From an uncultured Clostridia bacterium (GTDB lineage: Bacteria > Bacillota > Clostridia > Oscillospirales > Acutalibacteraceae), in NCBI GenBank assembly GCA_947632335.1, contig CANROX010000007.1:1-64000 (forward strand): a stretch of DNA of 64,000 bases, read 5' to 3'. Under the pieces are notes generated by a model, which saw only the letters and a list, made by a program, of their open reading frames with translations, had not been told where the DNA came from and made no database searches. Positions 9,367 to 17,671 of this stretch are shown here, one piece after another. The translations under genes and the position numbers were made by a program. Position 1 is the first letter of the stretch. Every line of letters starts with the position of its first letter.

Positions 9367-9397
9367 AAATTAAGGCAGTCAGTGACTGCCTTAATTT
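9367..9397 (-). terminator. Near-perfect palindrome at the 3' end of the CBS gene
   Basis: Two 15-base arms, 9367-9381 and 9383-9397, are perfect inverted copies around one central base. The palindrome overlaps the stop codon of the minus-strand CBS gene and is followed on that strand by a T-rich run. It probably works as a terminator for the CBS gene. Confidence 0.65.
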
Positions 9398-9806
9398 ATG
9401 TTCCGTATTTTGTTTTTAACTGTTCCTCATAAATATATTTAAAAATTATTTTTCGGGTAACAATACCAACAAACATATTCCTGTCATCTGTTACAGGTAC
9501 AAAGTTTTGGTCAAGCACCTTAATGAGAAGTTTATCAATGCTGGCTGTAATTTTCACAGCCTCATAGAAATCTGTCCTGAGGATATTTCTTATCTTTACT
9601 TTTTTTAAGTCCTTATCAGGATTATCCATAATATAGTAAAGTAAATCACCCTCGGTAATTGTTCCCCTGTAGATTCCCTCAGAATTTATAACAGGTACTG
9701 CCGTATAGGAGGTACTCTTAAATACAGAAAAAGCAAATTCTATTGAGTCTTTTGTATGTAAATAGGTCACATTTCCTTTGGGTATTAATAGTGAAGGAAT
9801 GTTCAT
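9396..9806 (-). CDS. CBS-domain pair protein, CbpB/YkuL-like
   Basis: This 136-residue protein consists almost entirely of two CBS motifs: SYTAVPVINSEGIYRGTITE in the first and NFVPVTDDRNMFVGIVTRK in the second. Such small pairs bind adenine nucleotides. The CbpB/YkuL family of Firmicutes binds cyclic di-AMP. The gene is divergent from ktrB-ktrA, and cyclic di-AMP is known to control Ktr potassium uptake in Firmicutes. A nucleotide-sensing role in potassium or second-messenger homeostasis is therefore plausible but inferred. AAAGGA precedes the ATG at 9806 with good spacing. Confidence 0.82.
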   Translation of the reverse strand: MNIPSLLIPKGNVTYLHTKDSIEFAFSVFKSTSYTAVPVINSEGIYRGTITEGDLLYYIMDNPDKDLKKVKIRNILRTDFYEAVKITASIDKLLIKVLDQNFVPVTDDRNMFVGIVTRKIIFKYIYEEQLKTKYGT

Positions 9807-9830
9807 ACCATATCAGTCCTTTCTGAATGT

Positions 9831-9858
9831 ATTATACCATAAACCTGTGTTATAACAA
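9831..9858 (-). promoter_or_regulatory. Promoter for the CBS-domain gene
   Basis: On the minus strand TTGTTA (9858-9853) and TATAAT (9836-9831) are separated by 16 bases, about 25 bases before the start codon. Confidence 0.55.
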
Positions 9859-9910
9859 GTAAAAATTTGTTATTATCTTTTTGCTGTTGAATTTCATCTA
9901 TATTATAGAA

Positions 9911-9939
9911 TTGATTTTGTAGTTATAAAGTGATATAAT
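9911..9939 (+). promoter_or_regulatory. Promoter for ktrB-ktrA
   Basis: TTGATT at 9911-9916 and TATAAT at 9934-9939 are 17 bases apart. The likely transcription start is about 10-15 bases before the GAGGTGA ribosome site at 9949-9955. Confidence 0.6.
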
Positions 9940-9961
9940 TTTGAAAACGAGGTGAAAATTT

Positions 9962-11284
9962 TTGAGAAGACTTAGTACAACAAAAATTATTGCAATGGGA
10001 TTTTTAATAATAATACTTTTGGGTACAGGTCTTTTATCTTTGCCTATTTCCACCAGAACAGGACAGGCTACAGATTTTCTGGATGCCGGATTTACTGCAA
10101 CATCGGCTACCTGTGTAACAGGACTGTCAGTTTTTAATACTTGGGAGTATTGGAGTATTTTCGGACAGATTGTAATTTTGTGTCTTATCCAGATTGGCGG
10201 GGTAGGATTTATGACCTTTGCCGTAATAGTTACCAGACTTTTCAGAAGAAAACTGTCAATTTCCAATCAGGTAATTATGCAGGAGTCTGTTTCTGCCCCT
10301 ACCCTTGGGGGTGTGGTGTCCCTTACAGGTGTAATTGTATTTGGTACGCTTGCCTTTGAGTTAATGGGAGCAATAGCATATAGTTTTTTCTACATTCCTC
10401 ATTTGGGTGTGGCAAAGGGAATTTATTACAGTATTTTTCACTCGGTTTCTGCTTTTTGTAATGCAGGATTTGACCTTATGGGTTACACAGGTGAAAATTC
10501 TCTTATTGCATTACAGGGAAATATTTACTATAATATAATAACAATGGCACTGATTATTATTGGTGGTTTAGGTTTCTTTGTTTGGGTGGATTTATGGGAA
10601 AGCAAGTTTCGTTTTAATCATATGAAACTTCACACAAAATTAGTTATAACAGTTTCATCTATACTGATTTTACTTGGCACACTTCTTTTTTTCCTCTTAG
10701 GGACACAAAAGTATGAAGATATGTCTGTAGGGAGAAAAATTCTTGTTTCCATGTTCCACTCTGTATCAGCAAGAACGGCAGGATTTGAAACTGTGGATTT
10801 ATCCACAATATCCCAGCCCGCACAAATGATTATGATACTTTTAATGATGATAGGAGGCTCGCCGGGGTCAACGGCAGGAGGTTATAAAACAACAACACTT
10901 GGGGTGCTTTTCTTTAATTTTATCAGTACTTTCAAAAAGAAAAATGATGTTGAGTGTTTCCACAGAAGTATATCCCCTGCAATAGTGAAAACGGCATTTA
11001 CAATTTTTGTAATGTATATGTTCCTCTTTATCAGCAGTGCGATTGCTATTTCGGTTTTAGAGGATTTACCCCTTCTTACATCAATGTTTGAAACTTCTTC
11101 TGCAATAGCAACAGTTGGGCTTTCCCTTGATGTTACACCAAATTTACATTCTGCAAGCCATTTGATACTTATGTTTCTTATGTACTTTGGAAGAGTTGGC
11201 CCTCTTACAATATTTATGGCTTTTTCTTCTAAGAAGTTTTCAAGCGTTTCAAGTTTACCGGAGGAAGAAATAAAGGTAGGTTAA
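9962..11284 (+). CDS. ktrB: Potassium uptake channel subunit, TrkH/KtrB family
   Basis: KtrB is the membrane pore of a sodium-linked potassium uptake system gated by a cytosolic KtrA ring. The 440-residue protein is strongly hydrophobic with the four M1-P-M2 repeats expected. The filter-region segments seen are SATCVTGLSVF, HSVSAFCNAGFDL, HSVSARTAGFETVD and SSAIATVGLSLD, each with the conserved glycine. The start is a TTG at 9962, supported by GAGGTGA six bases upstream; there is no better ATG before the first helix. Four bases separate it from ktrA, so both are translated from one message. Confidence 0.95.
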   Translation: MRRLSTTKIIAMGFLIIILLGTGLLSLPISTRTGQATDFLDAGFTATSATCVTGLSVFNTWEYWSIFGQIVILCLIQIGGVGFMTFAVIVTRLFRRKLSISNQVIMQESVSAPTLGGVVSLTGVIVFGTLAFELMGAIAYSFFYIPHLGVAKGIYYSIFHSVSAFCNAGFDLMGYTGENSLIALQGNIYYNIITMALIIIGGLGFFVWVDLWESKFRFNHMKLHTKLVITVSSILILLGTLLFFLLGTQKYEDMSVGRKILVSMFHSVSARTAGFETVDLSTISQPAQMIMILLMMIGGSPGSTAGGYKTTTLGVLFFNFISTFKKKNDVECFHRSISPAIVKTAFTIFVMYMFLFISSAIAISVLEDLPLLTSMFETSSAIATVGLSLDVTPNLHSASHLILMFLMYFGRVGPLTIFMAFSSKKFSSVSSLPEEEIKVG

Positions 11285-11287
11285 TTT

Positions 11288-11935
11288 ATGAAAGATATTC
11301 TTATTATTGGTTTAGGAAGATTTGGCAGACATATGGCTGCAAGATTCCTTGAGGACGGAAATGATGTTTTGGCTGTTGACCATTCCAAAGAAAGGGCAGA
11401 GGCAGCTCTTTCCTATATTCGCAATATACAGATTGGTGACTCCACAAATGAGGAGTTTATAAAAAGTCTTGGCGTTAAGAACTTTGATATTTGCGTAGTG
11501 GCTATTGGAGATAATTTTCAAAACGCCTTAGAAACCATAGTGCTCCTCAAGGATTACGGTGCAAAGTTTATTTTAGGCAGGGCTACAAGAGATGTTCACA
11601 AAAAGCTCCTTCTCCGCAACGGTGCCGACCATGTTGTATATGGGGAAAAGGAGCTTGCACAGAGGCTTGCAGTAAAATATGGGGCGGATAATATTTTTGA
11701 TTATTTTTCACTTACTCCGGAGTACAGCATTTATGAGATAGCTACCCCTAAGCGCTGGGTGGGCAAATCCATTATTGATATGGATATAAGAAATAAGTTT
11801 GGTATTTCAATTCTCGGAACAAAGACAAATGATGTGCTTTCGCCTCTTCCAAGCCCTCGTTATATTTTTAATAACAAAGACACACTGCTTATTTTGGGAG
11901 ATAATCACAGTATAGAAAAGCTGGTAAAGGGATAA
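11288..11935 (+). CDS. ktrA: Potassium uptake regulatory subunit, KtrA/TrkA family
   Basis: KtrA is the cytosolic gating ring of the Ktr potassium transporter. The 215 residues contain an RCK-N Rossmann domain with IIGLGRFGRHMAARFLEDG and GDSTNEEF. A C-terminal RCK-C domain follows (from about residue 135, EYSIYEIATPKRWVG, ending ILGDNHSIEKLVKG). RCK-N binds ATP/ADP or NAD(H), and RCK-C of Firmicutes KtrA can bind cyclic di-AMP, which is interesting beside the CBS protein. It follows ktrB by three bases. Confidence 0.95.
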   Translation: MKDILIIGLGRFGRHMAARFLEDGNDVLAVDHSKERAEAALSYIRNIQIGDSTNEEFIKSLGVKNFDICVVAIGDNFQNALETIVLLKDYGAKFILGRATRDVHKKLLLRNGADHVVYGEKELAQRLAVKYGADNIFDYFSLTPEYSIYEIATPKRWVGKSIIDMDIRNKFGISILGTKTNDVLSPLPSPRYIFNNKDTLLILGDNHSIEKLVKG

Positions 11936-11952
11936 ATTATAAAGGAGTTTTT

Positions 11953-12894
11953 ATGACTAAGCTATATCTTGCAATTCCTTGTTATAACGAGGAAGAAGTA
12001 CTTTATGATACAACGGAAAAACTTACAAAAAAGTTTGATGAAATGATTGCACAGGGTAAAATTACACCTGACAGCAAGATTTGTTACTTTGACGACGGAA
12101 GTAAGGACAAAACCTGGCAGATTATTTCCGAATTACATAAAACAAACAGGTATGTAAACGGTGTAAAGATGAGCCGTAACAGGGGTCATCAGAATACGCT
12201 TTTAGGCGGACTTATGACTATTAAGGACAGATGCGACTGTGCCATTTCCATTGATGCAGATTTGCAGGACGACATAAACGCTTTTGACAAAATGATTGAG
12301 GATTTTGAAAACGGCTCTGAAATTGTTTACGGCGTCCGCAGCAAGCGTGCCACCGACACAGCTTTTAAAAGAATGACGGCACAGGGCTTTTACAAGGTTC
12401 TTTCAGCCCTTGGAGCAGAGGTTGTCTATAACCATGCCGACTTTCGTTTAATGAGCAGAAAGGCACTTAACGCCCTGGCAAACTTTAAGGAAGTTAATCT
12501 TTTCCTTAGGGGTCTTGTTCCTCTGGTTGGTTTTAAAACTTCAGTTGTTGAATATGAGAGAAGTGAGCGTCTTGCAGGCGAAAGTAAATATCCCCTAAAG
12601 AAAATGCTGGGTCTTGCCTGGGACGGAGTTACAAGCCTTTCTATGAAACCCATCAGAATGATTACTTCTTTGGGTGCAATAGTTTTTTGCATAAGTATTA
12701 TAATTCTTATTTATAGTTTCATAGTGTGGTGTCTGGGAAGAACTGTATCCGGCTGGACATCAACTGTTGTTTCTATTTGGGCTATAGGCGGACTCCAGCT
12801 CCTTGCCATAGGAATTGTGGGAGAATATATTGGCAAAATCTATATGGAAACAAAACATAGGCCACGCTTTATTGTTGAAGAAGAACTTAAATAA
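11953..12894 (+). CDS. GT2 glycosyltransferase, GtrB/DPM1-like with two C-terminal membrane helices
   Basis: This 313-residue family-2 glycosyltransferase is of the GtrB or dolichol-phosphate-mannose-synthase type. These load a sugar from a nucleotide sugar onto undecaprenyl phosphate at the inner membrane face. The GT-A domain begins LYLAIPCYNEEEVL. The metal site is ISIDADLQDD near residue 98, and two hydrophobic helices lie near residues 235-300. It begins 17 bases after ktrA with a good AAAGGAG site, so it is probably co-transcribed, although no functional link is evident. The sugar and acceptor cannot be told from sequence. Confidence 0.88.
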   Translation: MTKLYLAIPCYNEEEVLYDTTEKLTKKFDEMIAQGKITPDSKICYFDDGSKDKTWQIISELHKTNRYVNGVKMSRNRGHQNTLLGGLMTIKDRCDCAISIDADLQDDINAFDKMIEDFENGSEIVYGVRSKRATDTAFKRMTAQGFYKVLSALGAEVVYNHADFRLMSRKALNALANFKEVNLFLRGLVPLVGFKTSVVEYERSERLAGESKYPLKKMLGLAWDGVTSLSMKPIRMITSLGAIVFCISIIILIYSFIVWCLGRTVSGWTSTVVSIWAIGGLQLLAIGIVGEYIGKIYMETKHRPRFIVEEELK

Positions 12895-12900
12895 AAAACT

Positions 12901-12934
12901 AAGGGGTTGTACTTTAGCGGTACAATCCCTTTTG
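12901..12934. terminator. Bidirectional terminator between the glycosyltransferase and LysR genes
   Basis: AAGGGGTTGTAC at 12901-12912 pairs with GTACAATCCCTT at 12920-12931 (one G-U pair), followed by TTT on the plus strand. It serves two converging genes. Confidence 0.8.
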
Positions 12935-12936
12935 TG

Positions 12937-13818
12937 TTATAATTTTACTTTTCGGGCCTCATTTAGAAAAAGCCTTATTGCAGGGTTACTCATTTTTTTG
13001 TTCCATGCCATAATATAGGAGATTGTTGTGTCAACCCCTTTAATGCTATGAGTTTCAAACTTGCCGTTTTGCATGGAGCGGCAGATTGATGTGGGGAGTA
13101 TTGAAAATCCAATACCTGATGAAACTGCAAGTATTACGGAATTAATGTCGTTAAAGCGGTTTACAATTTTGGGTACAATATTGTATGTTCGGAACAAATC
13201 AAGTATTTCCATATACAAAATAGGATTTTCTTCTTCTGATAGCAGAACAACACCCTCATTGTGCAAAATATCAAAATCCAGTTTTCCACCCTGCACAAGT
13301 CCCTTTTTGCAAATGATTGACATAGTATCCTCAAAGGCGTCTATGTGTTCTATGTCAATGGAATCGGGTATCATATCCCTTAGCATAAATACAATATCGT
13401 ATTCGTTGTTATCCAAGGCAAGGATTTGTTCACTTAAAAGAATTTTTTTAATATCCATAGTTATGTCGGGATATTTCTTTACAAAACCTTCAAGATATTC
13501 TGTAATATAAGGACCTGATGTTTCGTCATAACCTATTGTGACTTTGCCGTCAACACCACGCTGGAGCTTGTCTATTGTAAAGGTGGCAGAGTTAAGATTT
13601 TGAATAATTTCCATGGCATAGGGCAAAAGAGCCTTGCCCTCCGGAGTTAGCACAACATTTCTTTTGGTGCGTGAAAAAAGAGTTGCCCCCAGTTCTTTTT
13701 CTATTTCTCTTATACCCCTTGAAACTGTACTTTGTGATACAAAATTTTGCCTTGCCGCCTCTGAAAAGTTAAGTGACTGAGCTACACTTACAAAATATTT
13801 TATAAGGTTAATATCCAT
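12937..13818 (-). CDS. LysR-family transcriptional regulator
   Basis: This 293-residue regulator has an N-terminal winged helix-turn-helix (residues 1-60: NFSEAARQNFVSQSTVSRGI) and a LysR substrate-binding domain from about residue 90. The ATG at 13818 is supported by AAAGGGAG upstream; the longer frame to 13851 has no ribosome site. It is divergent from the fabF-ligase-thioesterase operon with 254 bases between start codons, the usual arrangement for a LysR regulator and its target. The ligand is unknown; an acyl or aromatic acid metabolite would fit the neighbours but is inference. Confidence 0.92.
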   Translation of the reverse strand: MDINLIKYFVSVAQSLNFSEAARQNFVSQSTVSRGIREIEKELGATLFSRTKRNVVLTPEGKALLPYAMEIIQNLNSATFTIDKLQRGVDGKVTIGYDETSGPYITEYLEGFVKKYPDITMDIKKILLSEQILALDNNEYDIVFMLRDMIPDSIDIEHIDAFEDTMSIICKKGLVQGGKLDFDILHNEGVVLLSEEENPILYMEILDLFRTYNIVPKIVNRFNDINSVILAVSSGIGFSILPTSICRSMQNGKFETHSIKGVDTTISYIMAWNKKMSNPAIRLFLNEARKVKL

Positions 13819-13894
13819 AATAACATCTCCCTTTATATAAAAATGTATCACACTGTATTATAAAAATAATTCCGCACAAGAATAATAGGGATTA

Positions 13895-13915
13895 TTTATG
13901 CATAAAAAGCATAAA
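13895..13915. promoter_or_regulatory. Candidate LysR operator
   Basis: TTTATGC at 13895-13901 and GCATAAA at 13909-13915 are perfect inverted arms separated by seven bases. The site lies between the LysR gene and the fabF promoter, where a LysR recognition site would be expected. Confidence 0.4.
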
Positions 13916-13952
13916 GTAATGTAAAAATTAAATATTTAGCATTATGGAGAGG

Positions 13953-13981
13953 TTGTAAAAAATTTCCGCCTTTGATATAAT
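13953..13981 (+). promoter_or_regulatory. Promoter of the fabF-ligase-thioesterase operon
   Basis: TTGTAA at 13953-13958 and TATAAT at 13976-13981 are 17 bases apart, implying a leader of about 85 bases before fabF. Confidence 0.6.
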
Positions 13982-14025
13982 TCTACTGTAAGATAATTAA
14001 GGGCGGTATTGACGAATACGGTCCT

Positions 14026-14045
14026 ATACCAAACAGATTTGGTAT
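14026..14045 (+). promoter_or_regulatory. Leader hairpin upstream of fabF
   Basis: ATACCAAA at 14026-14033 and TTTGGTAT at 14038-14045 form a perfect 8-bp stem with a CAGA loop. It lies in the predicted leader and lacks a T-run, so it is not a terminator. It may be an operator or an mRNA element. Confidence 0.4.
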
Positions 14046-14072
14046 ATCGCACATTGAAAGGACTTTCAGAAA

Positions 14073-15290
14073 ATGAAAAAAATTGTAATTACAGGTATGG
14101 GTGCTGTCACACCAATAGGCATAGGTGTTGACCAGTACTGGAAAAATCTTCTTGCAGGCAAAAGCGGTATCAGCAGAATATCCTCATTTGACCCTTCAGA
14201 CCTTGCAGTACAGATTGCAGGTCAGATAAAGGACTTAAATCCTGCGGACTACATTCCAAAGCAGATACTCCGCCAGACTGACCCGTTTATGCAGTATGCC
14301 TATATTGCGGCAGATGAGGCCATAAAAATGAGCGGTGTGGAAATAGAGCCCACAAGAACAGGAATTGTTATGGGTACAGCCCTCAATGGTATTGCCACTG
14401 TAGCATATACCCAGGAAGCTCTTACGGGCGCTGCACACAAGAAGGTAGGACCCAGATTTATTCCAAAAATTCTGGGCAATATTGCTGCCACACATATTGC
14501 TATTATGCACAATATTCAAGGCCCCTCCTTTACTGTAAACACAGCTTGTTCCTCCGGCGGTGACGCTATTTATACTGCTGCTATGCTTATGCAGGCAGGA
14601 AAGGCAGACACAATGGTGGCTGTTGGCGCAGAGAGTGTACTTTGTCCTATTGTTATATATTCTCTTGCAAACGCAAAGGCTTTGTCAAGAAATAATGAAA
14701 ATGCAGAAACTGCCTCACGCCCCTTTGACACAACCCGTGACGGTTTTGTTATGGGAGAGGGAAGCGGCGCACTTATCCTTGAAACGGAGGAGCATGCCCT
14801 TGCCCGTGGTGCAAATATAATTTGCGAATTAAAGGGTTGCGGTAACACAAGTGACGCACACCATATTACTGCTCCTCATCCTGAGGGAGATGGTGCAATC
14901 AGGGCAATGAAGTGTGCTATTGAGGAGGCAGACATTGACCCAAGTGAAATAGGTTACATAAATGCCCACGGCACAGCTACTCATAAGGGAGATATAGTTG
15001 AAAGCGTTGCCATTAATGCAGTTTTTGAATCCAACGCACCATATGTATCGTCCACTAAGGGTGCAACAGGTCATATGATGGGTGCCGGAGGCATTACAGA
15101 ATGTATCGCCTGTATCAAGGCAATAACCGAGGGGATTATACCCCACACACTAAACCTAAATAATGTTGATGAAGAAATCCACCTTAATCTTGTGAAGGGA
15201 GAACCTTTAAAAAAGGATATTAATTATGCAATGAGCAACTCCTTAGGTTTCGGCGGTCAAAACAGCAGCGTTATAGTTGGTAAGTACTAA
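14073..15290 (+). CDS. 3-oxoacyl-ACP synthase II (KAS II, FabF-like)
   Basis: This 405-residue beta-ketoacyl synthase condenses an acyl chain with malonyl-ACP. All three catalytic residues are visible: Cys in VNTACSSGGD near residue 162, His in INAHGTATHKGD, and His in STKGATGHMMGAGG. The C-terminal NSLGFGGQNSSV is typical. It heads an operon with an acyl-CoA ligase and a thioesterase and is divergent from a LysR gene. It is not surrounded by fabD, fabG, acpP or acc genes. It may therefore be a secondary KAS for a specialised acyl product rather than the housekeeping FabF. The enzyme class is certain; the pathway is not. Confidence 0.93.
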   Translation: MKKIVITGMGAVTPIGIGVDQYWKNLLAGKSGISRISSFDPSDLAVQIAGQIKDLNPADYIPKQILRQTDPFMQYAYIAADEAIKMSGVEIEPTRTGIVMGTALNGIATVAYTQEALTGAAHKKVGPRFIPKILGNIAATHIAIMHNIQGPSFTVNTACSSGGDAIYTAAMLMQAGKADTMVAVGAESVLCPIVIYSLANAKALSRNNENAETASRPFDTTRDGFVMGEGSGALILETEEHALARGANIICELKGCGNTSDAHHITAPHPEGDGAIRAMKCAIEEADIDPSEIGYINAHGTATHKGDIVESVAINAVFESNAPYVSSTKGATGHMMGAGGITECIACIKAITEGIIPHTLNLNNVDEEIHLNLVKGEPLKKDINYAMSNSLGFGGQNSSVIVGKY

Positions 15291-15324
15291 AAATAACTAA
15301 TAGTATTTATAAAGGAAGATGATT

Positions 15325-16986
15325 ATGAACTATACTTATGATGTAACAATGTTTAAAGAAACATTTGAACATGAATTTACATGGTTAAATGGTTTTATGC
15401 GGAATGTAAGACGCTTTGGCTACAAACAGGCAATGATTGACCCTCAGACAGACAGGGTATGGACTTATGAACAGCTGAACAAGGATGCTAATAAGTTTGC
15501 CAATGCTATGAAAGCAAAGGGTGTAGGCAAGAACGATACAGTTCTATATCTTCTTCCAAATTCACCTCAGTTTATTATGTGTTATATTGCACCTCAAAAA
15601 ATCGGTGCAATCAACTGTCCGGCAAACTTTAATCTTGCGGCAGGTGAGGTTTCACTGCTTATTAACCACAACACACCAAAGGTATTTGTATATGACTATG
15701 AATATGCAAAAGAAATGCAGCAGGCCCTTGCTCTTTGTGTTGAAAAGCCTGAGATAATCCTTATGGTAGATACAGAAAACAAGTGCAAAAAACTTCCCAG
15801 AGGTCATAAGCGGTTTGAAGATTTTTGTAAGGACGGAGATGACACAAATCCGCCCTTGGACTTTACAGCTCATATTTATGACGAAGTTACCAGACTGTTT
15901 ACTTCAGGTACAACATCGCTGCCAAAGGGAGTGCCAATTAACAATATAAATGAGGTTCTCTCCTCCCACGATGTTATTATGCATTTTCCTCTTAATCCAA
16001 CAGATGTTACCATGAATATGACTCCGTGGTTCCACAGAGGGGGTATTCACTCCGGCGGGCCATCCCCAACACTGTATGCAGGCGGTTCATTTGTGGTTCT
16101 CCGCAACTACAATCCGAGAGTTTGTTTGCAGTATACTGAGAAGTACGGCGTAACATTTCTTGTGGGAGTACCGGCAGTTCTTACATCCCTTGCAACAAGA
16201 CAGGAAAAGCATCCTGTGGACCTTTCAAAAATCAGAGGCATTGTTACAATGGGCTCTCCTCTTGAAAAGGCACAGTGTATCAGATTTCAGGAAACACTTA
16301 CACCAAATATTTTTAACGGTTACGGTACAACAGAGTCTTTCTGGAACACATTTCTCAGACCCTATGACCTTCCGGAAATGTCAGGTACGGCCGGCAGATT
16401 CTGTACTGACGACGATGTGCGTATTGTAAAGGCATATGATGACCGTAAGGCAGAACCTGATGAAATGGTGGCAAAGGATAATACAGAGGTGGGGGAGGTT
16501 ATTATTAAATCTCCGGCAAAATCTGCAATGTGCTACTTTAATAACGAAAAGGTTACTAAAGAGAAGTTTTATAAGGGTTATCTATACACAGGTGACCTTG
16601 CAACCTGGGACGAAAAAGAATTTATCACTATTGCGGGACGCAAGGACGATATGATTATCTGCAGCGGAGAAAATATTTATCCTCCTCAGATTGAGGAAGT
16701 TCTCAATATGCACCCCAAGGTACAGGATAGCATTGTATCTTCAGTGCCTGATAAGACAAGGGGTGAAATGCTGGTGGCTTATATTATCCCGGAGGATAAC
16801 AGCATTACAGTTAAGGAAATGATAGATTACTGTGCAGCCCACCCTAACCTTTCAAAATATAAATGCCCCAGATATTACCGTTTTGTGGAGGAACTTCCCT
16901 TTACGGCAACGGGCAAGAAACAGCATTATAAAATTAAGGAGCAGGCTAAAAAGGATTTAGAGGCAGGTCTGCTGTTAAGGAAGTAA
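15325..16986 (+). CDS. AMP-dependent acyl-CoA/acyl-acid ligase
   Basis: This 553-residue member of the ANL (acyl-CoA synthetase) superfamily activates a carboxylic acid as acyl-AMP and transfers it to CoA or a carrier thiol. Visible motifs are the phosphate loop LFTSGTTSLPKGVP, FNGYGTTE, YTGDLATWDE, the hinge region IAGRKDDMIICSGENIYPPQ, and the C-terminal lysine in TATGKKQHYK. The ATG at 15325 has AAAGGAAG at the right distance; ATG 15319 is too close to it. It lies 34 bases after the KAS gene and six bases before the thioesterase. The substrate is unknown, but medium- or long-chain fatty acids or aryl acids are possible. Confidence 0.92.
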   Translation: MNYTYDVTMFKETFEHEFTWLNGFMRNVRRFGYKQAMIDPQTDRVWTYEQLNKDANKFANAMKAKGVGKNDTVLYLLPNSPQFIMCYIAPQKIGAINCPANFNLAAGEVSLLINHNTPKVFVYDYEYAKEMQQALALCVEKPEIILMVDTENKCKKLPRGHKRFEDFCKDGDDTNPPLDFTAHIYDEVTRLFTSGTTSLPKGVPINNINEVLSSHDVIMHFPLNPTDVTMNMTPWFHRGGIHSGGPSPTLYAGGSFVVLRNYNPRVCLQYTEKYGVTFLVGVPAVLTSLATRQEKHPVDLSKIRGIVTMGSPLEKAQCIRFQETLTPNIFNGYGTTESFWNTFLRPYDLPEMSGTAGRFCTDDDVRIVKAYDDRKAEPDEMVAKDNTEVGEVIIKSPAKSAMCYFNNEKVTKEKFYKGYLYTGDLATWDEKEFITIAGRKDDMIICSGENIYPPQIEEVLNMHPKVQDSIVSSVPDKTRGEMLVAYIIPEDNSITVKEMIDYCAAHPNLSKYKCPRYYRFVEELPFTATGKKQHYKIKEQAKKDLEAGLLLRK

Positions 16987-16991
16987 GAGAA

Positions 16992-17411
16992 ATGAAAATT
17001 AAGCCATATATAAGAAAAGTAAACTATTACGAAACAGACAGAATGTGCATTGTGCACCACTCAAACTACATCCGCTATTTTGAGGAGGCCAGAATTTATG
17101 CAATGGAACAGATTGGCTGTGACTGTCTTGAAATGGAGAAAATAAACCTGATTATTCCTGTAGTTGATGTGTATGCAAAATATCATAAATCCCTTGGCTT
17201 TTCAGACCAGTTTGCCGTCTACACTAAAATGACATATTTTAACGGGGTCAAAATGTCCTTTGAGTATGAAATTCGCTTTACAAAGGATAACAGTATCTCC
17301 TGCACAGGTCATTCCACTCATTGTTTTATAAACGAAGAGGGAAGACCCATTTCAATTAAAAAATCTCACCCTGATATTTACAAAAAATTTATGTCGCTGG
17401 TGGAGGATTAA
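16992..17411 (+). CDS. Hot-dog acyl-CoA thioesterase, YbgC/4-hydroxybenzoyl-CoA type
   Basis: This 139-residue single hot-dog-fold enzyme hydrolyses acyl-CoA or acyl-ACP thioesters. The family signature YETDRMCIVHHSNYIRYFEE (residues 12-31) includes the catalytic aspartate position, the HHSNY segment and the conserved glutamates. It starts five bases after the ligase stop and ends the operon, followed by a terminator. Pairing with an acyl ligase and KAS suggests chain release or proofreading in the same pathway. Confidence 0.92.
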   Translation: MKIKPYIRKVNYYETDRMCIVHHSNYIRYFEEARIYAMEQIGCDCLEMEKINLIIPVVDVYAKYHKSLGFSDQFAVYTKMTYFNGVKMSFEYEIRFTKDNSISCTGHSTHCFINEEGRPISIKKSHPDIYKKFMSLVED

Positions 17412-17447
17412 ACCTGAATTTAGCAGCAAAATTAATAATTGTATTTG

Positions 17448-17476
17448 AGCCGTTGAGTTTTCAACGGCTATTTTTC
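17448..17476 (+). terminator. Terminator of the acyl operon
   Basis: AGCCGTTGA at 17448-17456 and TCAACGGCT at 17461-17469 form a perfect stem with a GTTT loop, followed by ATTTTT. Confidence 0.92.
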
Positions 17477-17552
17477 TTATAAAAAAATATATTCGTTTTT
17501 TTGCTGTAAATAACTGTATATTATTTGTGCAGTTATACGAAATTAATTAATA

Positions 17553-17595
17553 TTTACAAAAAGTTTTTACTTACATTTATAATTTGTGTTAAAAT
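17553..17595 (+). promoter_or_regulatory. Promoter region for the giant CotH-protein gene
   Basis: Two overlapping options are visible: TTTACA 17553-17558 with TATAAT 17578-17583 (19 bases apart), or TTTACT 17566-17571 with TAAAAT 17590-17595 (18 bases). Either gives a leader of more than 100 bases that contains the structure at 17622-17671. Confidence 0.4.
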
Positions 17596-17621
17596 TAATA
17601 TGATTAAGTGGTATATTATGC

Positions 17622-17671
17622 ACTGTTAAAAGCTATAACCGCTGGGGTCAGACAGCGAGGTGGAAAACAGT
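17622..17671 (+). promoter_or_regulatory. Structured leader RNA before the CotH-protein gene
   Basis: An outer stem ACTGTT (17622-17627) with AACAGT (17666-17671) encloses a hairpin CGCTG (17640-17644) with CAGCG (17653-17657). The unpaired purine-rich sequence GGGTCAGA and AGGTGGAA lie in between. This nested layout resembles a small cis-regulatory RNA. I could not match it to a known riboswitch class. Confidence 0.4.

Noticed and set aside
13818-17411. Aryl polyene biosynthetic cluster
   Set aside because: The ketosynthase, ligase and thioesterase are reminiscent, but the carrier proteins, dehydratases, second ketosynthase and transport genes are all missing.
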